From Przewalskia tangutica (Eukaryota > Streptophyta > Magnoliopsida > Solanales > Solanaceae): DNA of 64,000 bases. The stretch spans positions 65,501,794 to 65,565,793 of the forward strand of contig CM056733.1 in assembly GCA_029844215.1 (NCBI GenBank). The letters are read 5' to 3'. Position 1 is the stretch's first letter; each line of letters begins with the position of its first letter. Made by a program: the position numbers and the translations under genes. Positions 9,913 through 20,630 of this stretch are shown piece after piece. Below the pieces are notes generated by a model. It made no database searches. It was not told the DNA's origin and saw only the letters and a list, made by a program, of their open reading frames with translations.

Positions 9913-11570
9913 CCTCAGTCTAAATGTGTTAGCCAAGCGCAAATCTGTACGCCCAAGATATGTGGGGCAAGATAATCCTTACCGCTAATGTGATTCTCAA
10001 TAGAACCTGCATAAAGATAAAGATAACCCTCCATGTGAAACATGGAAAGATCTCATCTACAAAGGTTGTGATATGGGGTGACTTGGTAGAGGTTGGAATA
10101 CCGGAATAGGTCAAATTGGACCTAAGACTGTAGATTGCATATCCAGTAGTGCTTATGGCATCTTGGATAAAAAAATGTTGAATTCTTTGAAGATAACTTT
10201 CCTTAAGAGGGAAAAATAGTATTTGCTCAAGGTTAACAAGAACCCGCGAGTGCCTGACTGTCCGGAACTAGTCGTTCCAGATCTACAGAGAGAGAAATAG
10301 ATTCCGTCAGATAGGACCATACTTATGTGATGGTTGATCTTTCTCTGGGGAAAAGAACCTTTGTGTTGTAAAAGTAGATACTCAAATTGAGTATTAAGTA
10401 TATGGATCTATTAACGAGTATAAGAAATCGACTACTTGGACATGTGTTCCTCTGTAAATAGCTTAACATCCACGGCCACCGTAGTCTTGCGTGACATAGA
10501 TGTTAAGACAGCCTTCCTAACCGGAGAGTTGATTTGATAGACTGTTGGGCTTCTTCCTGAAATTCCATTTTGGTCCCTAAAATATTTACATTTTGGTCCT
10601 AGAAGTTTTAGATAAAACAGAAACAATGAATCTAACTACAAAAACATTGACTCTGAAGCTAGAAAGCCAACAGTTGGAAAACCAAAAGTCCGAAAGTGGA
10701 AGAAGAAATTAATATAGAACAACCCGAGGGGTATGTAGTTCCATGGCTAGAGAGGAAAGTCTATTGACTTGTCCAATATCTGTAAGGGCTGAAACAGGCC
10801 CGAAGCAATGGTACGAAACCTTGATTGTACTCTACTACCGAAAGGTTTCTCCATTAATTAGTGTGACAAATGTGTCTACATGAAGGGTAATTCTAACTCG
10901 TTCGTCATGATGTGCCATTACGTAGACGACATGTTGATCACAGGGAGAAGTCCTAGATTGATCCTAAAGACATAGAGTATGTTGAAACGATGTTTCGATA
11001 TGAATGATATTGATATTGCATATGACATCTTAGGAATTGGGATTTCTAAGACATCTAACGAACTAGTCTAAATACAAACTCATTTGTGAGGTATTTTGAC
11101 AGTCTCGTTGAAGTCAAATGGATTGAATCATAAGAAGTGATTGGAATCATGGTGCACCCATATACCAGAAGCGATATACGCAGGTCATATGTACTTCAAT
11201 GTATTTTACACACTACAACCGACCCGGTATCAGCTCATAAAGTAGATCAGTTGAACTAAGCTAGTGATTCTGTAAAATGATCAATAGAAGGCGTTAAATC
11301 GGATGTGACGATATCTGAACTATTTTCTTATCTATAGATTATGGTATTCTGGATATCCAGCGGTTCTGAGAGAACATAGTGATGCAAACTGGACATCAGA
11401 TTTTAAGAACACCAAAGCCACAAGTGGATGTGCATGGTGTGTCTTTGGAAAATCCTCTAAGAAAATTTACATCGGTCGATTCGTGATGAAATCGGAGTTT
11501 ATCGCTTTGTACAAATCATGATGAGAAGTTGAGTAACTTCACGACCTCTTAGAGGATGTCCCTTATTGGG
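9913..11570 (+). pseudogene. Integrase tail, reverse transcriptase and RNase H remnants of G
   Basis: Directly after the solo LTR the integrase motif continues (PQSKC, normally PQ.NG with the catalytic Glu to follow). Around 10800-10935 is RT: a PKQWYETL-like segment, CDKCVYMK and, at 10919-10930, the catalytic YVDD followed by MLITG. RNase H follows at about 11370-11450 with HSDANWTSD and TSGCAW, the equivalents of the .SDADWAGD and S.TSG blocks of copia RNase H. No frame is longer than about 65 codons, so the gene is long dead. The RT is closest in style to that of element B2, which shares the ECDKCVYIK segment. Confidence 0.75.
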
Positions 11571-12387
11571 AGTAACTCTTGCCTTCGTCAGTTATACAAT
11601 GTAAGGGCACGGATGACGGCGTCTGGACATATCAGACATAAGACCGTATGACAGTTATTTGATTACTAATCAAGGGATATAGCGGACCCTTAAACTAAAG
11701 GGCTACCGGAAGATCAAGAGTTCTGCCGGTCTAGGGGAAGAGGCTCAAAACCCAAATCAATGCGAATCTTTGTGGCGGAAACCCAACCATACTGAACTGT
11801 AGATCTTAAGAATTTGGTTCAATGGAAAAACTAAGTCGCAAAAGGTTCAGTTGAGCGTCTTGACGGAAGAAAGAGCACTTCGGATGATGATTTATGTAAA
11901 GAAACATCAATAAGTCGTTCCCACGATAAACCTTAAAGTGCTACATGCATGGTGAGTAGAGGTTAAGTTTCCAAAACCTTTCATGATCCTCACCGGTTGA
12001 GGTTAGGTTTGGGGAAAGTTTTAATGGTTCCTAACACTTGTAAAGTGGGGTATAGCAGGATACCTTGTAGGAGACCACCTATTTAAGTGCGAGGACTGGC
12101 CGCCTCAAATGAACGCACTTAAGAATCCAAGTGTGTCCACGACCACAACGGACAAAACATTAAGAAGAACAGAGTAAGGAAAGTTGTTGTGTTGGTACCG
12201 TTGTCTTGGCTTTCACTAAACACTTACAGTTCAAGACATCACGTTCACCTCACAGTAAGTAAGTCTGATGGTATTCAACTATAAAAAATTAAAGCTACGG
12301 CTACCTATCCAGATGCAACATCGGTCCGCCGAAAGATTGCTAGAAAGACACCTTGTGAGTGTGGCAAAATCTCTTTCAAGAAGGGAT
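11571..12387 (+). other. 3' untranslated region of G
   Basis: No coding sequence seen. It lies between the RNase H remnant and the 3' LTR, and a short purine run (AAGAAGGGAT, 12379-12387) abuts the LTR as polypurine tract. Confidence 0.5.
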
Positions 12388-13440
12388 TGTTGGAAATTTA
12401 TCAATGTAAAATAAAGTTAATCCTATTATTTATGACTCGAACAATTGGGGCCCCGCACGTCGGAAACGTCGTTTCCACACTCGTGCAAACATTGTGCCAA
12501 TGATCGCAAATTTCCTTAGTGAAAGAGATATTGGTACGTAAACAAAATATTTGAGATATGAAATGATAGACGGTTGTTGGCCAAATGACGAGTATTTCAC
12601 GTTGGTAAATAAAGGAAGGAGTGTACGACGTGTAAAAGATGAAACGAGTCGAAAAATCGTCGCGGAGCCGCGAAGGTTCATGATGCAGAACCGTCGGAGC
12701 CGCGACGCTAATATTGGTTTTGGTCACTGGAGCTGAGGTGCCTCCCAGGCAGAGCCACGACGCTTTGAAGGTAGAATGGCCGACTAAAGAAGGAAAGTTT
12801 CTGACTTTTGGGCTGGTTTTGGAGTATTGATCCTCCATTACTTGACACTTGAATTCAGCTATTATTTGGCCAAATTATAACCTCTCAATAAGTGACATTA
12901 CATGACCATTAATTGTCATTAGTTGGCTATATGAGAGATCATCTTACACACACTATAAATTGAAGCTTTAGGCTCAATTGAAGAACACACACAATTAAAT
13001 TTTCTGAAACTCTTTCTCTCTAAGCATTATTTCATACACTCAAAGGTTCTTTTTGAGAAACACTTAAGTTTCATTTGCTCATTTGTTAGTTGTTTTATCT
13101 TGGGAGACAATTGTCCATTACCGTAAAAGGATATATACGAGGCAATAATATCTTAAGGACAGAGTGAATACCACTCGACTCAGCAGCGCAATTATAACGT
13201 TTCCAGATTTAGTGTCTCTTGCTTTCAGGCTATCAAGATCTAAGAGCTTGATGCAATTGGAACGAAGACTCAAGACGGACTCAAGAACCATTCAAGAATG
13301 AAGTTCAAGAACTTACAAGTTTACTGTAGCCACAACTCTTGTTGGCTACAAGATTGTTAACTATTGTAATTCCTTTGTTTATCCTTTCGAAGCACTTGTA
13401 ATATTTGTATACTATTTTCGTACATCCATTGTTACTCACA
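12388..13440 (+). repeat. 3' LTR of G (1053 bp)
   Basis: Starts TGTTGGAAAT after a purine run and ends TCACA at 13440, followed exactly by the TSD TATTA. A TATAAAT box is at 12954-12960. Its first 440 bp match 3793-4230. It contains a GC-rich patch near 12655-12770 with repeated GCCGCGA..C words. Confidence 0.85.
12954..12960 (+). promoter_or_regulatory. TATA box in G 3' LTR
   Basis: TATAAAT about 570 bp into the LTR. The equivalent region is missing from the 5' LTR, so the element has lost its own promoter. Confidence 0.4.
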
Positions 13441-13445
13441 TATTA
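13441..13445. repeat. Right TSD of element G (TATTA)
   Basis: Exact match to 3788-3792, directly after the 3' LTR end. Confidence 0.75.
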
Positions 13446-14205
13446 CACTTAGTTAGGAGAAACAATTTACTTATATAGGTGCATCTAGTATGCAACTGTA
13501 GGAAGATAGATGTTTATTTCACTGCATTATATTTATTCGTGGGGATTAATAATATGTTTTCTTCACAAAAAAAAATTAGTATATCGTAATTGTGGTTTCA
13601 TTTTATATCACATTCAGTGTGTGAATAATAATTTTGGACAACAATTTGCTATTGCGTAGAATCGATCTTTCAGGTTATGTTATATTATATGTTCTTTATA
13701 ACAACAATTTGCTATTGCGGCAAAAACATATCAGGACAACCGACGCCATTATAGAGAGATTTGACTATTGTAATGGTTTTACTTTCTTTATTTGTTTCCT
13801 GAAATATTTTTACTTTCTGAGTAGGATGAAAACGGTCATGCTATAAAAGCCAAGAGTCTGTGTCCTAATCCTACATACAACAGTACAACTCGCGAAACAA
13901 AAACTGAACTACAACAGAGCAAGGGCAATTCCCTGAGGTCTCTTTGTTAAAAAGGAGTAGTGTATAAATTTTCATTATAGCTTTAGTTTAACCATGTTAT
14001 TTATTTTTTCCAGATTCTTAATAATACTACACACTTTCTAGTTACTAGCTATAGACAAAGTTACATCTTACATGTTTAGATTGTAATTAGAATTTAAATG
14101 CGTTAAATAGTTTTAATTTCTTCGATGACCAGTTTGTGAAAATTAGATTAGTTTGACCAAACGTACGTATACAAATAAAGATCCGTAGCAGGAGAACAAC
14201 AAGTT
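13446..14205. other. AT-rich spacer with a short direct repeat
   Basis: No gene is supported. A 19 bp word (ACAACAATTTGCTATTGCG) occurs at 13638-13656 and again at 13701-13719. A 70-codon frame across it (13634-13846) contains the repeat twice and has no recognisable motif, so I do not call it a gene. Confidence 0.6.
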
Positions 14206-14278
14206 GACTCCGTGGCCCAATGGATAAGGCGCTGGTCTACGAAACCAGAGATTCTGCGTTCGATCCCCAGCGGAGTCG
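14206..14278 (+). tRNA. tRNA-Arg(ACG)
   Basis: A 73-nt cloverleaf with acceptor arms GACTCCG/CGGAGTC and discriminator G. It has a D arm with GGATAAGGC, an anticodon stem CTGGT/ACCAG around loop CTACGAA (anticodon ACG, 14239-14241; A34 would be read as inosine), and a T loop TTCGATC. There is no intron and no encoded CCA, as expected for a plant nuclear gene. The acceptor is fully paired. One oddity is a C:C mismatch in the T stem (CTGCG against CCCAG). A run TTTA..TTTTAA follows, with no long T run immediately downstream, so the Pol III terminator is weak. It reads Arg CGN codons. Confidence 0.93.
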
Positions 14279-14808
14279 TTTAACTTATTTTAATATAGCC
14301 TATTAATTTTGAGATTTTAGTATTGAACTTTGAAATTTTGAATACAACAACCTAACTAAATAAGATAAATAAATTACATTAAGAAACACATAGCAAAAAT
14401 AAAGTACTATAGAATAACTTGACATTATGAGAGTAACTTTTCCAAGAAAGACCCGAACCTGTTGACACATAATAATAATAATTAAGTAGCTATTTACAGT
14501 GGTAAAATCAAAAAATTATACGAGGGGATTAAGTAGCTAGAATATTCTGTCTTGGATATATGCAACAATTCATATATATAACAAAATGAATATGTTATTT
14601 CTCTATTATATTTGTCAAGTTTATTTTTAGGGGAAGAGTATTCAGTTCAATTTCTTGCTTCCATGGGCATATGGGCAATATTTTGTGATTTCAAGAAAAG
14701 AAGTAGTTGAAGTTAAAAAAGAAAATTAAAAAATTAATATTGTGTTTAGAGATAAATTTTTACTTAATTTTGTTTTGTTGAACTAATATTTCACTTGAAA
14801 TACCTCTA
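14279..14808. other. AT-rich spacer
   Basis: No coding sequence, RNA gene or clear repeat seen between the tRNA gene and the left flank of element H. Confidence 0.6.
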
Positions 14809-14818
14809 AACCAAGTAA

Positions 14819-15075
14819 TGTTGAGGAGAGTTAGTTTTTAAGTTACATTAGCTTATTACGTTTTTACCCTTACTACGCATTTTACTATTTTGCCCTTACT
14901 TGGTATATTACCATTTTACCCCTTAAGGAAAAAACTATACATTGTATTCTTAGTTCTGTTTTCAAGAATACGTATATATTGAAAAGCTTCCAGAAAATCT
15001 CTCTCGTCGTCTTCTCCGTTTTCTTTTCTTCCATTAATACATAGATTCGATTCTTCAATTTAGCTGCATTTAACA
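14819..15075 (+). repeat. 5' LTR of H
   Basis: TGTTGAGGAG...ATTTAACA, 257 bp, ending just before the primer binding site. Matches 19687-19944 except at about 14957-14980. Confidence 0.95.
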
Positions 15076-15093
15076 TGGTATCAAAGCCAGAGC
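15076..15093 (+). other. Primer binding site of H (initiator tRNA-Met)
   Basis: TGGTATCAAAGCCAGAGC directly follows the LTR. It matches the usual plant copia site TGGTATCAGAGC with one change and is complementary to the 3' end of the initiator tRNA-Met that primes minus-strand synthesis. Confidence 0.9.
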
Positions 15094-15226
15094 AGTGAAG
15101 GATCGAAGAGATACACACATGCAGCAGTCAAAACTGACTTGCCGCGACGTTGCGACATTCGAATCGATTTTTCGTTTTTTGAGCTCTTGAGATTGCAATA
15201 CTATACAATCTCAAGTTCGACAACAG

Positions 15227-15713
15227 TTGATTAGGTTTATGGAGAACATCAACACATTTGCAGCGGATTCAGGCATCACTATAGAGGATCAAATTTCTGG
15301 GTTGAATATAGCAGACCACAACCATCCCTTGTTCCTGGGAGCATCAGACACGGCAGGAGCAGTTCAAATGGAAATTCAGCTAGCAGGTATGGAGAATTAC
15401 ACGTTATGGTGCAGATCTATGAAGCTAATTCATTGACGAAGAACAAAATCGGCCATAGATGGTTCCATTAAACGAGACACATTTGGTCTTAATCAAGTGA
15501 GACAACGGGATCGATGCAATGTCAGAGTCATCTCTGGATTATGAAAAATGTTTGTCGAAGCTTCGAGTAGATATCAGATGCATCTACCGCCATGCAAGAT
15601 GGAAGGACTGAAGGAAAGGTTCGACAAGGTAAATCTGTCTAGAGTTTATCAATCAAGAGAGAACTCACTTTGGTCGACTCCGAGTTTCGCCCGTATCTAG
15701 CTATTATTCTAAA
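15227..15713 (+). pseudogene. N-terminal gag of H, broken
   Basis: The frame 15227-15436 gives a typical copia gag start: HPLFLGASD followed by a ..MEIQLAGMENYTLWCRSM block, equivalent to the .L.G.NY..W..SM motif. A stop follows at LIH. Between 15437 and 15713 the gag continues through stops and frame changes and joins the next long frame. Gag would normally form the virus-like particle. Confidence 0.75.
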
Positions 15714-16823
15714 TTGAAGGATTTATGGGATGAGATCGACTCGATCATCCCTCCACCAATATGTGATTGCACGAGTCCAAGAGAATACATAGAGCATTTG
15801 TCTAATCAAAGGCTATTAGAATTTTTAATGGGACTGAATGACGGTATAATCGAGCGAGCCATATACTCGATGTCTCCTACTCCTGTAAATCAAGCTTACG
15901 CAATGGTTGCACAAGACGAAAGTCAGAAGTATATAACAGAAGGACATTCGTATGGAGGAGAAACTGGTGAGAATATTGCACTGTCCAGTCGATTTCCTCA
16001 GAACAAACAACAACAGCAGAGAAGGCCATACACATTTTGTGATTACTGCCAAATGAAGGGACACACCAGAAAAGGATGCTTCAAATTAATGCACTGCGAA
16101 TATCGTAATAAGCAAGGACATGTCAAAGAAAAGTGCTACGAACTGATAGGATATCCAGCAGACTATAAGGGAAGGAAGAAGGTGAATGCAGCCATAACCA
16201 ATGTGCCTCAATTGGAAGGGTCTGGAGGAAGTAGACACCTATCACAGGATCAGCAGGAGCACCTCAATTACTTGCTGAGGACATGTACACCAGAGAAGCT
16301 TGAGGAGATCAAAGCTATGGCATGTCCAGTGGAAACAGGACCACAGTATGGCCCACCACCAGTTCACAAGGTTCATATGGCAGGTAAACTTGCACTTGAC
16401 AAAGAAAGTTCCTGGATAGTTGATTCAGGAGCAACTAACCACATGGTAACTGATAAAAGTATGATTGACCAACCTGATGCATTAGAGAATGCAGGGAAAG
16501 TTCAGCTGCCTACTGGGGACACTGCTCCCATCACACAGATTGGGAGTTGCAGGCTAACTGGAGGTGACCTTATCAAACATGTGTTATGTGTACCCAGCTT
16601 CAAGTTTAACTTGCTTTCAGTTTCTAAACTAACAAAAGAATTGAACTGTAGTGCAAGGTTTTTCCCTGACTTCTTTGTGTTACAGGATCTCTTCACTGGG
16701 AAGGTGAAGGAGATTGGTAAAGAAGTAGATGGTTTATACATGTTGGAGTCAAAAGGAAGAAGTCCTGATTACATGAAGACACAAGCACACATTGCGATGG
16801 TAACGGATGAGTTGAATGCGTAA
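15714..16823 (+). pseudogene. C-terminal gag, zinc knuckles and protease of H
   Basis: This is a 369-codon frame. Residues 1-90 are gag C-terminal half (LWDEIDSIIP..., then a LLEFLMGLND segment). At about 107-120 is a zinc knuckle CDYCQMKGHTRKGC (CX2CX4HX4C). A second knuckle at about 127-140 has Arg for its second Cys (CEYRNKQGHVKEKC) and would not bind zinc properly. The aspartic protease active site is WIVDSGATNHM at about 234-244. The frame stops at 16823, just before the LWH motif that begins the pre-integrase domain, so polyprotein continuity is lost there. The first half of gag is also separated by stops upstream. Confidence 0.85.
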
Positions 16824-16825
16824 CT

Positions 16826-19504
16826 TTGGCACGTATGGCGTACGTGCCAACGAGTGTTATTAGAAAGATAAATATCTTCAAAAATACGTCTAATTTCACT
16901 ATAGAACACTGTGGAATTTGCCCTATGGCAAGACAAACTAGAATGAAATTTCCGGCTAGTACTAGTAGAGCTAACAGTGCATTTCAATTGTTGCATCTTG
17001 ACATATGGGGACCATATAGGATTCCCACTTATACTGGTATGAGGTATTTCCTGACTATAGTTGATGATCATACTAGATGGACTTGGATTTTCTTACTTCA
17101 TGTTAAGTCTGATGTTGTTACCATTCTTCAGAATTTTAGTAAAATGGTTAAAAATCAGTTTGATGCTTGCATTAAGTGTGTCAGATCTGATAATGGTTCA
17201 GAGTTCTTCAATAGGTCCTGCAATGAGCTGTTTACACAGTTAGGGATAGTGCACCAAAGTTCTTGTCCACACACTCCTCAACAAAATGGAGTAGTGGAAA
17301 GAAGACATAGGCACATATTAGAAATTGCCAGGGCCATTAAATTTCAGAGTCAATTACCATCCAAATACTGGGGAGAATGTGTTGAAACAGCTGTTTATGT
17401 CATTAACAGGATTCCATCTGTAGTGATAGGAAATGTCTCACCATATGAGAAGCTATATGGCAGAATTCCTACTCTGTCACATCTGAGGGTATTGGGATGT
17501 CTTTGCTATGCCACCAACTTACAGAAGAGGGATAAGTTTGACACTAGGGCCATCAAATCAGTATTGCTTGGATATTCCTCTAGGCAGAAAGGTTACAGGT
17601 TGCTTAATCTCTCTAACAATGCTATCTTTGTAAGCAGAGATGTGGCATTTCATGAAGACATATTTCCTTTCAAAGATCACCAGCAGGATGATATCATTCC
17701 AGATATTGGTAATTCTGTTCCTTCATTCTCTGATGATCACATAAATGGCAGAGGGTATCAAACTGTTGAGCCAAAGGAAGCAAGCAAGTCAACAGCTCAG
17801 TATGAGAACACAAGTATTGCTGGAGATGGAATCATAACAGACATTCAAGATGCTGATGCAGAAAGAACCACAGTAGCCAATTCAGATTCTACTCCTCCTG
17901 AGTTTGCTACTTTGCCAGTCTCTCCAGCTCAGAATCCATCTATAAGAAGGTCTGACAGGACCAGGAGGCCCCCTACATGGATGAAGGACTTCATTCAGCC
18001 TACAGCAGATTCAAAGAGTATGCAGACATGCCTATATCCACTATCTGCAACTTTCAGCTATGCAAACCTATCTTCCACTTATCAAAGTTTCCTAGTCAAG
18101 GAATCTGAAGAATATGAACCCCAATCCTATAATGAAGCAGTGAAAGACAACAGATGGGTTGAGGCAATGAAGTCTGAAATTCAGGCTTTGGAGGACAACC
18201 ATACCTGGGAAATCTTGGATCTTCCTGTTGGCAAAAGGGCTATAGGTTGCAAGTGGGTGTTTAAGATCAAGTACAAAGCATCTGGTGAGGTTGAGAGATT
18301 CAAGGCAAGACTTGTGGCAAAGGGGTATAATCAAAAGGAAGGCATAGATTATCAGGATACATTTTCCCCTGTGGCAAAGATGGTCACTGTTCGATCTGTA
18401 ATCTCTGTTGCTGCTTCAAAGGGCTGGAACATATATCAAATGGATGTCTTTAATGCCTTCTTGCAAGGTGATCTCACTGAAGAGGTTTACATGACACTGC
18501 CTCAGGGGTTTGCCAGTCAGCAAGGCAGGGTCTGTCGATTATTGAAATCCCTCTATGGTCTAAAACAGGCCTCTCGACAGTGGAATATTAAGTTAACCAC
18601 TGCCTTAGTCTCCTTTGGTTTTGTCCAAAGTCATCTGGACTACTCTCTGTTTACAAAGAAGGATGCTCATGCTTTGGTTATTGTTCTTATCTATGTGGAC
18701 GATTTGCTTATTACAGGGAGTGATTCACTTCTCATCCAACAGACCAAGTCTTTGCTTCAACAGCACTTCAAAATCAAGGATTTAGGAGACTTGCGCTACT
18801 TTCTGGGTCTGGAATTTGCCAGGAATAACACTGGGATTGTCATACACCAACGAAAGTATGCCTTGGAATTGATTGCAGACTTGGGTTTCACTGGGAGCAA
18901 GCCTGCTGGTTCTCCCTTGGAATTGAATGTCAAGCTTACTTCCTTTCTTTATGATCGACATGTTCCTCCTGATGCTTCTGCTTGTGTGCACAGTGACCCA
19001 CTTTTGGATGATCCAGTTAGCTATCAGCGACTGATTGGTCGTCTCCTTTATCTAACTCATACTAGGCCAGACATTGCCTTCGCTGTTCAGCATCTGAGTC
19101 AATTTCTGCAGGCACCCAAATCATCTCATCTTCTGGCAGCACATAGAGTAGTCAAATATGTTCGACAAGCTCCTGGAATGGGAATCTTCCTGTCCTCTGA
19201 TGGTTCTGTCCAATTATCTGCTTATTGTGATGCTGATTGGGCATCTTGTCTCAACACAAGGAGGTCCGTTACGGGGTATTTAGTCTTCTTTGGTGGTTCT
19301 CTCATATCTTGGAAATCGAAGAAACAACAGACAATCTCCAGGAGCTCGGCCGAGGCTGAATACAGAAGCATGGCTTCTGCTGTGGCTGAATTAGTCTGGT
19401 TATCCAGTTTGTTCACAGAACTTAGTGTCTCTCTGCCTTTGCCTATTCCACAGACCGCGACAAAGAAATCGCCATCCAAATTGCCGCAAATCTCGCTTTC
19501 ATGA
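16826..19504 (+). CDS. Integrase-reverse transcriptase-RNase H frame of H
   Basis: This is an 892-codon open frame that holds most of pol. Integrase comes first: part of the HHCC zinc domain (CGICPMARQ; its His part is out of frame), then the D,D35E core with LHLDIWGPY, RSDNGSEF and PQQNGVVERRH. A linker of about 150 residues leads to RT, beginning WVEAMKSEIQALE, with FKARLVAKGY, MDVFNAFLQGDL, SLYGLKQ and the catalytic LIYVDDLLITG (about 18690-18720). RNase H has CDADWASC and SSAEAEYRSMA. The frame ends at 19504 because of a frameshift near 19460. The first Met is only the first in-frame ATG, since the protein is normally part of the gag-pol polyprotein. Very intact RT suggests recent activity. 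Confidence 0.93.
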   Translation: MARMAYVPTSVIRKINIFKNTSNFTIEHCGICPMARQTRMKFPASTSRANSAFQLLHLDIWGPYRIPTYTGMRYFLTIVDDHTRWTWIFLLHVKSDVVTILQNFSKMVKNQFDACIKCVRSDNGSEFFNRSCNELFTQLGIVHQSSCPHTPQQNGVVERRHRHILEIARAIKFQSQLPSKYWGECVETAVYVINRIPSVVIGNVSPYEKLYGRIPTLSHLRVLGCLCYATNLQKRDKFDTRAIKSVLLGYSSRQKGYRLLNLSNNAIFVSRDVAFHEDIFPFKDHQQDDIIPDIGNSVPSFSDDHINGRGYQTVEPKEASKSTAQYENTSIAGDGIITDIQDADAERTTVANSDSTPPEFATLPVSPAQNPSIRRSDRTRRPPTWMKDFIQPTADSKSMQTCLYPLSATFSYANLSSTYQSFLVKESEEYEPQSYNEAVKDNRWVEAMKSEIQALEDNHTWEILDLPVGKRAIGCKWVFKIKYKASGEVERFKARLVAKGYNQKEGIDYQDTFSPVAKMVTVRSVISVAASKGWNIYQMDVFNAFLQGDLTEEVYMTLPQGFASQQGRVCRLLKSLYGLKQASRQWNIKLTTALVSFGFVQSHLDYSLFTKKDAHALVIVLIYVDDLLITGSDSLLIQQTKSLLQQHFKIKDLGDLRYFLGLEFARNNTGIVIHQRKYALELIADLGFTGSKPAGSPLELNVKLTSFLYDRHVPPDASACVHSDPLLDDPVSYQRLIGRLLYLTHTRPDIAFAVQHLSQFLQAPKSSHLLAAHRVVKYVRQAPGMGIFLSSDGSVQLSAYCDADWASCLNTRRSVTGYLVFFGGSLISWKSKKQQTISRSSAEAEYRSMASAVAELVWLSSLFTELSVSLPLPIPQTATKKSPSKLPQISLS

Positions 19505-19692
19505 ACGCACAAGACATCGACATTGATTGCCATTTTATCCGAGAAGATACATCGTGGTCGATTTCTACTATATATGTGCCTCATCGCACATCAACTCGAT
19601 GTGTTGACGGGCGGCCGACTCAATGCCATCACGATTATTGTCCAAGCTCTGGCCTCAAGAACTTGTTTTCGCACTCGCCATATGGGTGTTGA
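19460..19692 (+). pseudogene. RNase H C-terminal tail of H, out of frame
   Basis: After a frameshift near 19460 the normal copia ending continues in another frame: an IAIQIAANL-type segment, IDIDCHFIRE, then GLKNLFSHSPYG reaching into the start of the 3' LTR. The stretch between (near 19570-19660) is only partly recognisable. Loss of this segment would remove the last RNase H catalytic region. Confidence 0.7.
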
Positions 19693-19944
19693 GGAGAGTT
19701 AGTTTTTAAGTTACATTAGCTTATTACGTTTTTACCCTTACTACGCATTTTACTATTTTGCCCTTACTTGGTATATTACCATTTTACCCCTTAAGGAAAA
19801 AACTATACATTGTATTCTTAGTTCTGTTTTTCAGTAACACAGATATATTGAAAAGCTTCCAGAAAATCTCTCTCGTCGTCTTCTCCGTTTTCTTTTCTTC
19901 CATTAATACATAGATTCGATTCTTCAATTTAGCTGCATTTAACA
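19687..19944 (+). repeat. 3' LTR of H
   Basis: TGTTGAGGAG...ATTTAACA, 258 bp. It is preceded by CATATGGG, a very short purine tract. The copy is almost identical to 14819-15075. Confidence 0.95.
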
Positions 19945-20076
19945 AACCAAGTACTAGTATTTCAATATTTTACCCGAATTTCAAATACTAAAATTTAGTA
20001 TTGACTTCAGTATATGCAAGTGAAGTCACGGACAAACACCCCTAGCTAAATGTGTGTTCTCTTAAGCAGATAAATT

Positions 20077-20630
20077 TATTGGAACTTATAGAAGAAGAAG
20101 AGTAAAGTAATAAAAAATGACTTCGGAAAATATTGGTTGAAGCGCCGCTGCGTCCAGGGTGAGGGTCGCGGCGCCACTGGTCCAGTGAACACAGGAAATA
20201 ATCCCGTGATTAGGGTCGCGACGCCTGATAGCAGAGCTACGACACCTGATTTCCAGAGAGTTACTAGAATCCCGAAGTGAATTAGGGCCGCAGTGCTTTG
20301 AGTGAGGGCTGCGGCGCCGGTGGCAAGCGTCACGGCTCTACTCCAACGGTAATTTCCAGAATTGTCCAAAAGTTGTGTCTCTTCCCATGGGTCACAACCT
20401 TTGGAGTGGAAAGCTGCCATGGATGAAAATTAATGTTATAAAAGCATGTTGATCACTTGTTTGAAGATACACAATACTCAATACATTACAATCTATCATT
20501 AATACAATTAATGATCTAAGATTGTTGCTCAATCTTCTTCTTCTTCAAAAGACATTTTCTGGAAAAACACATAAAGTAATTCGCCAGGGATCAAGTTCTA
20601 GTGCAAGAACCTGAACCAGATAGTTGTATC
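20077..20630 (+). repeat. 5' LTR of B1 (at least 554 bp)
   Basis: Starts TATTGGAACTT, which is also the start of the copy at 35181. The start is TA rather than the usual TG in both. Similarity to the 3' copy ends at 20629/35739 (AGTTGTATC). The LTR may extend further here, to before about 20710, because the 3' copy is cut. A TATAAAAG box is at 20437-20444. Three to four GGCGCC-type GC-rich words lie in the first 250 bp. Confidence 0.75.
20437..20444 (+). promoter_or_regulatory. TATA box in B1 LTR
   Basis: TATAAAAG, repeated as TATAAA(A)G at 24535 and 35542 in the other family B LTRs, which supports function in this family. Confidence 0.5.

Larger units (their letters stand above)
3793..13440 (+). 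mobile_element. Ty1/copia element G, decayed, interrupted by a solo LTR
   Basis: The element runs from TGTTGGAAAT at 3793 to ...TCACA at 13440 and is flanked by exact 5 bp duplications (TATTA). Between the LTRs are remnants of integrase (about 5446-5729 and 9913-9990), reverse transcriptase (YVDD at 10919-10930) and RNase H (about 11370-11450), all full of stops and frameshifts. The 5' LTR is truncated at about 4230 and no primer binding site is visible, so it cannot be autonomous. A 4.17 kb gypsy solo LTR accounts for nearly half of its length. The order integrase then RT is the copia order. Confidence 0.85.
14819..19944 (+). mobile_element. Ty1/copia element H, near full length and young
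   Basis: Two nearly identical short LTRs (257 and 258 bp) flank a primer binding site, gag, protease, integrase, RT and RNase H in copia order, 5126 bp in all. LTR differences are confined to one tract of about 15 bp. The 5 bp directly outside the LTRs (AGTAA and AACCA) do not match. However, AACCAAGTA stands one base left of the element (14809-14817) and directly right of it (19945-19953). It is the best preserved element in the window but has several disabling breaks in its coding region. I do not assign a lineage beyond copia. Confidence 0.95.

Noticed and set aside
12401..12838. 145-codon minus-strand frame
   Set aside because: Antisense within the G 3' LTR; no domain and no counterpart in the 5' LTR.
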